Assembly (NCBI RefSeq): GCF_003545695.1
Contig: NZ_QUZZ01000001.1
Coordinates: 583,273 to 647,272, forward strand
Direction of reading: 5' to 3'
Length of the DNA: 64,000 nucleotides
Origin: Taibaiella helva
Lineage (GTDB): Bacteria; Bacteroidota; Bacteroidia; Chitinophagales; Chitinophagaceae
The position numbers and the translations under genes are program-made. The notes under the pieces were generated by a model, which did no database searches, had not been told where the DNA came from, and worked only from the letters and a program-made list of their open reading frames with translations. How positions within the stretch are numbered: position 1 is the stretch's first letter; each line of letters starts with the position of its first letter. Of this stretch, positions 60,650 through 64,000 are shown in pieces.

Positions 60650-60743
60650 GGCAAGTCTTATACGACCAGCTCCTGTTGAACCTCCCCAGGGCAGGAATGC
60701 AGCAAGGATAGATGGTTGAGCGGTGCGATATAAGTAACTTGCC
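60650..60743 (+). ncRNA. ffs: Signal recognition particle RNA (small bacterial type, 4.5S-like)
   Basis: About 94 nt. The ends GGCAAGT and ACTTGCC pair. The conserved tip of SRP helix 8 is clear: TTGAACCTCCCCAGG on one side and GGAATGCAGCAAGGATAG on the other, enclosing the GGCA-type tetraloop region. It is the RNA partner of Ffh. A TTTTTTT tract directly follows, serving as terminator. It lies between the SirB1-like gene and the aldolase gene. Confidence 0.92.
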
Positions 60744-60809
60744 ATTTTTTTATTTAAGATCCTGAGTATTATTGATCTGTCCTTCCCTGTTAATTAACCG
60801 ATCCGACAT

Positions 60810-61460
60810 ATGAAATTCTTTATCGATACCGCTAATCTCGCCCAGATCAAAGAAGCGCACGACCTGGGAATACTGGACGGCGTAACGACCAATCCTTCCC
60901 TGATGGCGAAGGAGGGAATCAAAGGCCAGGATGCCGTTATGCAACATTACAGGGATATCTGCAGCATCGTGGATGGTCCGGTAAGCGCGGAAGTGATCGC
61001 GACCGATTTCAAAGGCATTGTGGATGAAGGCATGAAGCTGGCGGCCCTGCACGAGAATATCGTAGTGAAAGTGCCTATGATCAAAGAAGGCGTAAAGGCG
61101 ATCAAATACTTTTCTGATAACGATATTAAGACCAACTGTACCCTGGTATTCTCTGCCGGTCAGGCGATACTGGCTGCCAAGGCTGGCGCTACAATGGTTT
61201 CGCCCTTCATTGGCCGTATCGACGATGCCAACTGGGATGGCGTACAGCTGATCGAGCAGATCGTGAACGTATACAATGCACAGGGCTTCATGACCGAAGT
61301 GCTGGCCGCTTCTATCCGTTCTCCTTTACACATTGTGAAATGTGCTGAAGCCGGCGCCGATATCTGCACCTGCCCCCTCAGCTCCATCCTCGGCTTGCTG
61401 AACCATCCCCTTACCGACATCGGGCTGGCGAAGTTCCTGGAAGATGCCAAGAACCTTTAA
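60810..61460 (+). CDS. fsa: Fructose-6-phosphate aldolase / small transaldolase
   Basis: A 216-residue class I aldolase of the short transaldolase group. It starts MKFFIDTANLAQIKEAHDLG with GVTTNPSLMAKEG. The Schiff-base lysine is in NIVVKVPMIKEG (near residue 85). NCTLVFSAGQAILAAKAGATMVSPFIGRIDD and HIVKCAEAGADICTCPLSSI are typical. Whether it cleaves fructose 6-phosphate or acts as a transaldolase cannot be decided from the sequence alone. Monocistronic, ending in a strong terminator. Confidence 0.93.
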   Translation: MKFFIDTANLAQIKEAHDLGILDGVTTNPSLMAKEGIKGQDAVMQHYRDICSIVDGPVSAEVIATDFKGIVDEGMKLAALHENIVVKVPMIKEGVKAIKYFSDNDIKTNCTLVFSAGQAILAAKAGATMVSPFIGRIDDANWDGVQLIEQIVNVYNAQGFMTEVLAASIRSPLHIVKCAEAGADICTCPLSSILGLLNHPLTDIGLAKFLEDAKNL

Positions 61461-61517
61461 GCAGCAAGCTGTTAGGGCAAACAATATTCTATTTTCAACG
61501 TTATTTCAATTACATTT

Positions 61518-61551
61518 GCGTATCCCTCATGCATGGGATACGCTTTTTTTT
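61518..61551 (+). terminator. Terminator of the aldolase gene
   Basis: GCGTATCCC pairs with GGGATACGC around an 8-nt loop, followed by eight or more Ts. Confidence 0.93.
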
Positions 61552-61583
61552 AGACGCTACAGATCCGGAACAATCTATCGTAT

Positions 61584-62357
61584 ATGATCGAAGTAAAAAA
61601 CGTACAGAAGAGCTTTGGAGATAAGAAGGTATTGCAGGATGTCAATTTCGTGATGGAAGCGGGAAAGACCAACCTGATCATCGGTACCAGCGGCAGCGGT
61701 AAGACCGTTCTGATGAAGTGCATGATCGGTCTCTTCAGGCCCGATTCGGGACAGATACTGTATGAAGGGCGGGATATTACGCAGATCGAGGAAAAAGAAA
61801 AGAAAGAGATCCGTCAGCAGATAGGAATGTTGTTCCAGGGCTCGGCGCTGTTCGACAGTAAGACCGTGCAGGACAACGTTATGTTTCCCCTGGATATGTT
61901 CACCAACCAGCGGTACCGGGAGAAGATGCAGCGGGTGCAGGAAGTGCTCGACCGGGTGAACCTTAAAGATGCCAATAGAAAATTTCCGGCCGAGATCAGC
62001 GGGGGTATGAAAAAGCGTGTCGCCCTGGCCCGCGCTTTAGTGCTGAATCCCAAATATCTTTTCTGCGATGAGCCCAACTCGGGCCTGGATCCGCAAACCT
62101 CCATGGTGATCGATCAGCTCATCAGCGAGCTCACCAAGGAATACAACATTACCACAGTGATCAATACCCACGATATGAATACGGTAATGGAAAGCGGCGA
62201 CCATATTGTGTACATGCACCAGGGCAAGAAACAGTGGGAAGGCTCCAACAAGGATATTATTTTCAGCAAGGACAAGCTGCTGAACGACTTCATCTTCGCT
62301 TCCGAATTCCTCCGCGATGCCAAAGCCAAGCGGATGGAAGAGATGGAGAATAAATAG
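61584..62357 (+). CDS. ABC transporter ATPase, MlaF-like (orphan)
   Basis: A 257-residue ATP-binding subunit. Walker A is IGTSGSGKTVLMKC (residues 33-46), the Q-loop is GMLFQGSALFDSKTV, the signature is EISGGMKKRVALARAL, Walker B is YLFCDEPNSGLDP and the H-loop is VINTHDMNTV. The GMKKR signature and FQGSALFDS block are characteristic of ATPases for Mla-type lipid transport across the envelope. The usual MlaE permease and MlaD partner genes are not adjacent: upstream is the aldolase with its terminator, downstream a non-coding gap. Confidence 0.9.
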   Translation: MIEVKNVQKSFGDKKVLQDVNFVMEAGKTNLIIGTSGSGKTVLMKCMIGLFRPDSGQILYEGRDITQIEEKEKKEIRQQIGMLFQGSALFDSKTVQDNVMFPLDMFTNQRYREKMQRVQEVLDRVNLKDANRKFPAEISGGMKKRVALARALVLNPKYLFCDEPNSGLDPQTSMVIDQLISELTKEYNITTVINTHDMNTVMESGDHIVYMHQGKKQWEGSNKDIIFSKDKLLNDFIFASEFLRDAKAKRMEEMENK

Positions 62358-62673
62358 GGAATAAGCTGTGATTCTATTGGTTCCTGGCACAGCATTTCAG
62401 GGGAGGCTGTGGGCATAAAAGCGGGCGGTGATCCACTACCAGGAAAAGAAGACCACCGTTTATATCGCCTTCAGAACCTGAAGGAGCAATTCTCTTTTGG
62501 TAAGTTTATCCGCATCCATAATCATTTTTTGTGGCTTACGAACAGATAGAAGGCGCGCCGGTAACAGAGGCAGCCTGAAGCAAACCGATGCCCCTCGTTG
62601 TCGGCGCCTCTTGTAAAGACATTTCCGGCAGCAGTCAATACCTGCCTGCCGCGGTGATTGCCACTTTTGCATA
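62358..62673. other. Gap after the ABC ATPase gene, no gene supported
   Basis: About 315 bp without a convincing gene. A minus-strand open frame (62460-62732) is cysteine- and arginine-rich at its start and overlaps the terminator, so it looks spurious. No repeat or RNA was recognised. Confidence 0.5.
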
Positions 62674-62710
62674 AAGAAAAAAAGGAGCTGCCTCAACAGA
62701 CAGCTCCTTT
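62674..62710 (-). terminator. Terminator of the PKD cargo gene
   Basis: AAAGGAGCTG pairs with CAGCTCCTTT around a 10-nt loop that itself can extend the stem. On the minus strand it runs into TTTTTTTCTTT. Confidence 0.88.
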
Positions 62711-62732
62711 GCAGAAAGCAAACAAAACACAA

Positions 62733-64000
62733 TTACTTCTTACTGATCTGCACAGAACGGGTTCCTTCGCTGCCCTTGATGAGCAGGTAATAGATGCCTG
62801 CTGTCAGGCGGCCGGTCTCTATTTTATTGGTACCGGAGCGGATCGGCTGCTGGTGCACTACCTGTCCCAGCACATTGACGAGGGCCAGCTCGCTGAACCT
62901 GCCGTTTCTGCTTTCCAGGTACAAGGTTTGCGCTACAGGGTTGGGGTAAACGGTAATGCCGTCTTCCTTGCTCAGGCGGGTAATACCGAGCACCTGCGTC
63001 GGAACGATCTCATCTTCGGTCTGCTGGAAGTTGTTGCCGTTGCTGCTGTAGCTTCCGGAAGCCAGGGTAATGCTTGAAGAAGGGGTCGTTCTGTAATTCA
63101 TCTCTTCGGGATACACATTATAGCTGCCTTCGGGCACATTGCTGAAGGCGTAGTCGCCATTGGCATCGGTGTAGGTAGAAGTAATCACTTCGTTGCTACT
63201 GTTACGCAACAGCACCAGCAGGTCGGGAACACCGGTTGCCGTGCCTTTACCCGCACCCATACTGATATTGCCGCCGATGAAGCCGGGGCCGGAGGTTACT
63301 GTGCCGGTCAGCATCATGATATGTTTGTGCAAGCTGGCGCCGCCGCTGTGGAAAATGGGCGTAGCGCCACCCCAATAAGGACTGGAAAAATGGTAGGTGG
63401 GAATATAGCCGGTAGTACCCGGAGTCTGACCCAGAACATTAGCTTTCACATAGTAGGTGCCTGCAGGTGCATTATGAAAGCCGTAATGCGGGTTGAAGGC
63501 GCTGAGGAAAAGTGAATCTACCGCAGTCAGGGTATTGGTCGTGCTGTCATGCAGGATCAGCCATACTTTGAGAGAATCGGTAGGGTTGGGGGCATTGAAC
63601 GAATCGAGATAGATATTGCCGGATATCTCATTGTTCGCCGGGTTGCTGCCGATCACCACATTATGGCTGATGGAATCGATGCAGAACTGCGCCATAGTAA
63701 AGGAGTCCACCCATACCATAGCCAGGGTTACGGTGTAAGTGCCGGGGCCTGCGTAGGTGTGCGAGGGATTATATTGCGTAGTGCTGCTGCCATCGCCGAA
63801 GGACCAGCTGGCGGCATAGGGTGTGATGGTGTTTACGGTATTGGAGGTGTTGGTAAAATGCGCCGTATTGCCGGTAACAGTGTGGGTAAAGTCGGCGTGC
63901 AGCGAATCGCAGAGGTTGCTGCCGCCACCGCTGATCACCACGACATGGCCGAGGGAATCGGAGCATACCACGTTGTTGTTCAGTGAATCGATCCAGTTGT
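62733..64000 (-). CDS. Secreted PKD-domain protein with T9SS type A tail, C-terminal part
   Basis: The frame is open from the right edge of the window, so the N-terminus is missing. About 422 residues are visible. They begin with part of a PKD-like unit, then a full PKD domain (ADFTHTVTGNTAHFTNTS; AASWSFGDGSSTTQYNPSHTYAGPGTYTVTL). Two domains resembling carboxypeptidase-regulatory/SdrD B folds follow (ISGNIYLDSFN; VPDLLVLLRNSSNEVITSTYTDANGDYAFSNVPEGSYNVYPE). The type A sorting domain ends the protein: ITVYPNPVAQTLYLES, LALVNVLGQVVHQQPI, LTAGIYYLLIKGSEGTRSVQISKK. A surface-displayed or secreted protein; adhesion is a guess. Confidence 0.9.
   Translation of the reverse strand, partial: NWIDSLNNNVVCSDSLGHVVVISGGGSNLCDSLHADFTHTVTGNTAHFTNTSNTVNTITPYAASWSFGDGSSTTQYNPSHTYAGPGTYTVTLAMVWVDSFTMAQFCIDSISHNVVIGSNPANNEISGNIYLDSFNAPNPTDSLKVWLILHDSTTNTLTAVDSLFLSAFNPHYGFHNAPAGTYYVKANVLGQTPGTTGYIPTYHFSSPYWGGATPIFHSGGASLHKHIMMLTGTVTSGPGFIGGNISMGAGKGTATGVPDLLVLLRNSSNEVITSTYTDANGDYAFSNVPEGSYNVYPEEMNYRTTPSSSITLASGSYSSNGNNFQQTEDEIVPTQVLGITRLSKEDGITVYPNPVAQTLYLESRNGRFSELALVNVLGQVVHQQPIRSGTNKIETGRLTAGIYYLLIKGSEGTRSVQISKK

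Noticed and set aside
62460..62732. Minus-strand 90-codon open frame after the ABC ATPase gene
   Set aside because: It overlaps a terminator hairpin, is Cys/Arg-rich at its start and matches no family I know. I treat it as chance.

Overview
This 64 kb stretch is chromosomal DNA of a member of the Bacteroidota, most likely of the Chitinophagaceae/Chitinophagales. The evidence is internal. There is a gldKLMN type IX secretion (T9SS) cluster, a PorP/SprF protein, three proteins with T9SS type A tails and one with a type B tail. Bacteroidota-restricted families occur (DUF4294, DUF4295, DUF4249, BshB1). Many start sites are preceded by the Bacteroidota promoter signature (-33 TTTG or TTG, about 19-21 nt, -7 TAnnTTTG), and Shine-Dalgarno sequences are not evident. 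No prophage, integrase, transposase, CRISPR array or tRNA was seen. The window reads as core genome with a few repeat-bearing gaps.

Layout. 1-1.5 kb: 5' part of priA, then DUF4295, rpmG and rpmB, all minus. 1.7-5.7 kb: a small beta/gamma-crystallin protein, bshB1 (bacillithiol), a DUF4294 protein, upp and a PorP/SprF protein. 5.7-6.3 kb: non-coding, with a compact nested palindromic repeat. 6.3-14.4 kb: a T9SS cargo protein, recR, a von Willebrand A protein with an orphan histidine kinase, a phosphohexomutase, a cold-shock protein and a secreted protein of a family often labelled asparagine synthetase B. 14.4-23.2 kb: an ArnT-like glycosyltransferase, DsbD, a small membrane protein, a 1166-residue propeller/barrel protein and a stand-alone type B sorting domain. 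23.3-29.6 kb: a membrane pyrophosphatase fused to an OmpA domain, a class III nucleotide cyclase, an MpaB-like oxygenase with a membrane partner, and a family 9 glycosyltransferase. 29.7-31.2 kb: a META-domain lipoprotein, rplU, rpmA and a histone H1-like protein. 31.2-37.7 kb: two tandem paralogous carboxypeptidase-regulatory-like proteins, a seven-repeat delta-60 cargo protein, and a TPR histidine kinase with a LuxR-type regulator. 37.7-38.5 kb: a tandem array of 184-bp REP-like units. 38.7-48.9 kb, all minus: pyruvate carboxylase, ogt, trxB, a DUF4249 lipoprotein, rlmB, a thioredoxin-like protein and a TonB-dependent receptor behind a perfect 16-bp operator-like palindrome. 49.0-52.4 kb: a transglutaminase-like protein, an alpha/beta hydrolase and a DUF255 (YyaL) protein. 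52.9-57.7 kb: gldKLMN. 57.8-64 kb: an M28 peptidase with PDZ, a SirB1-like protein, the SRP RNA, a transaldolase-type aldolase, an MlaF-like ATPase and the C-terminal part of a PKD-containing T9SS cargo protein.

How it works together. GldK-N form the periplasmic ring and motor of the secretion machine. PorP/SprF is an outer-membrane accessory, and the sorting-domain proteins are its cargo. DsbD, the thioredoxin-like proteins and TrxB serve thiol redox, and BshB1 serves bacillithiol. The most unusual single gene is the pyrophosphatase-OmpA fusion. No wholly new multi-gene system was identified. The best leads are that fusion, the palindrome-controlled TonB receptor, the propeller-barrel protein with an apparently dead peptidase-like domain, and the structured repeats.
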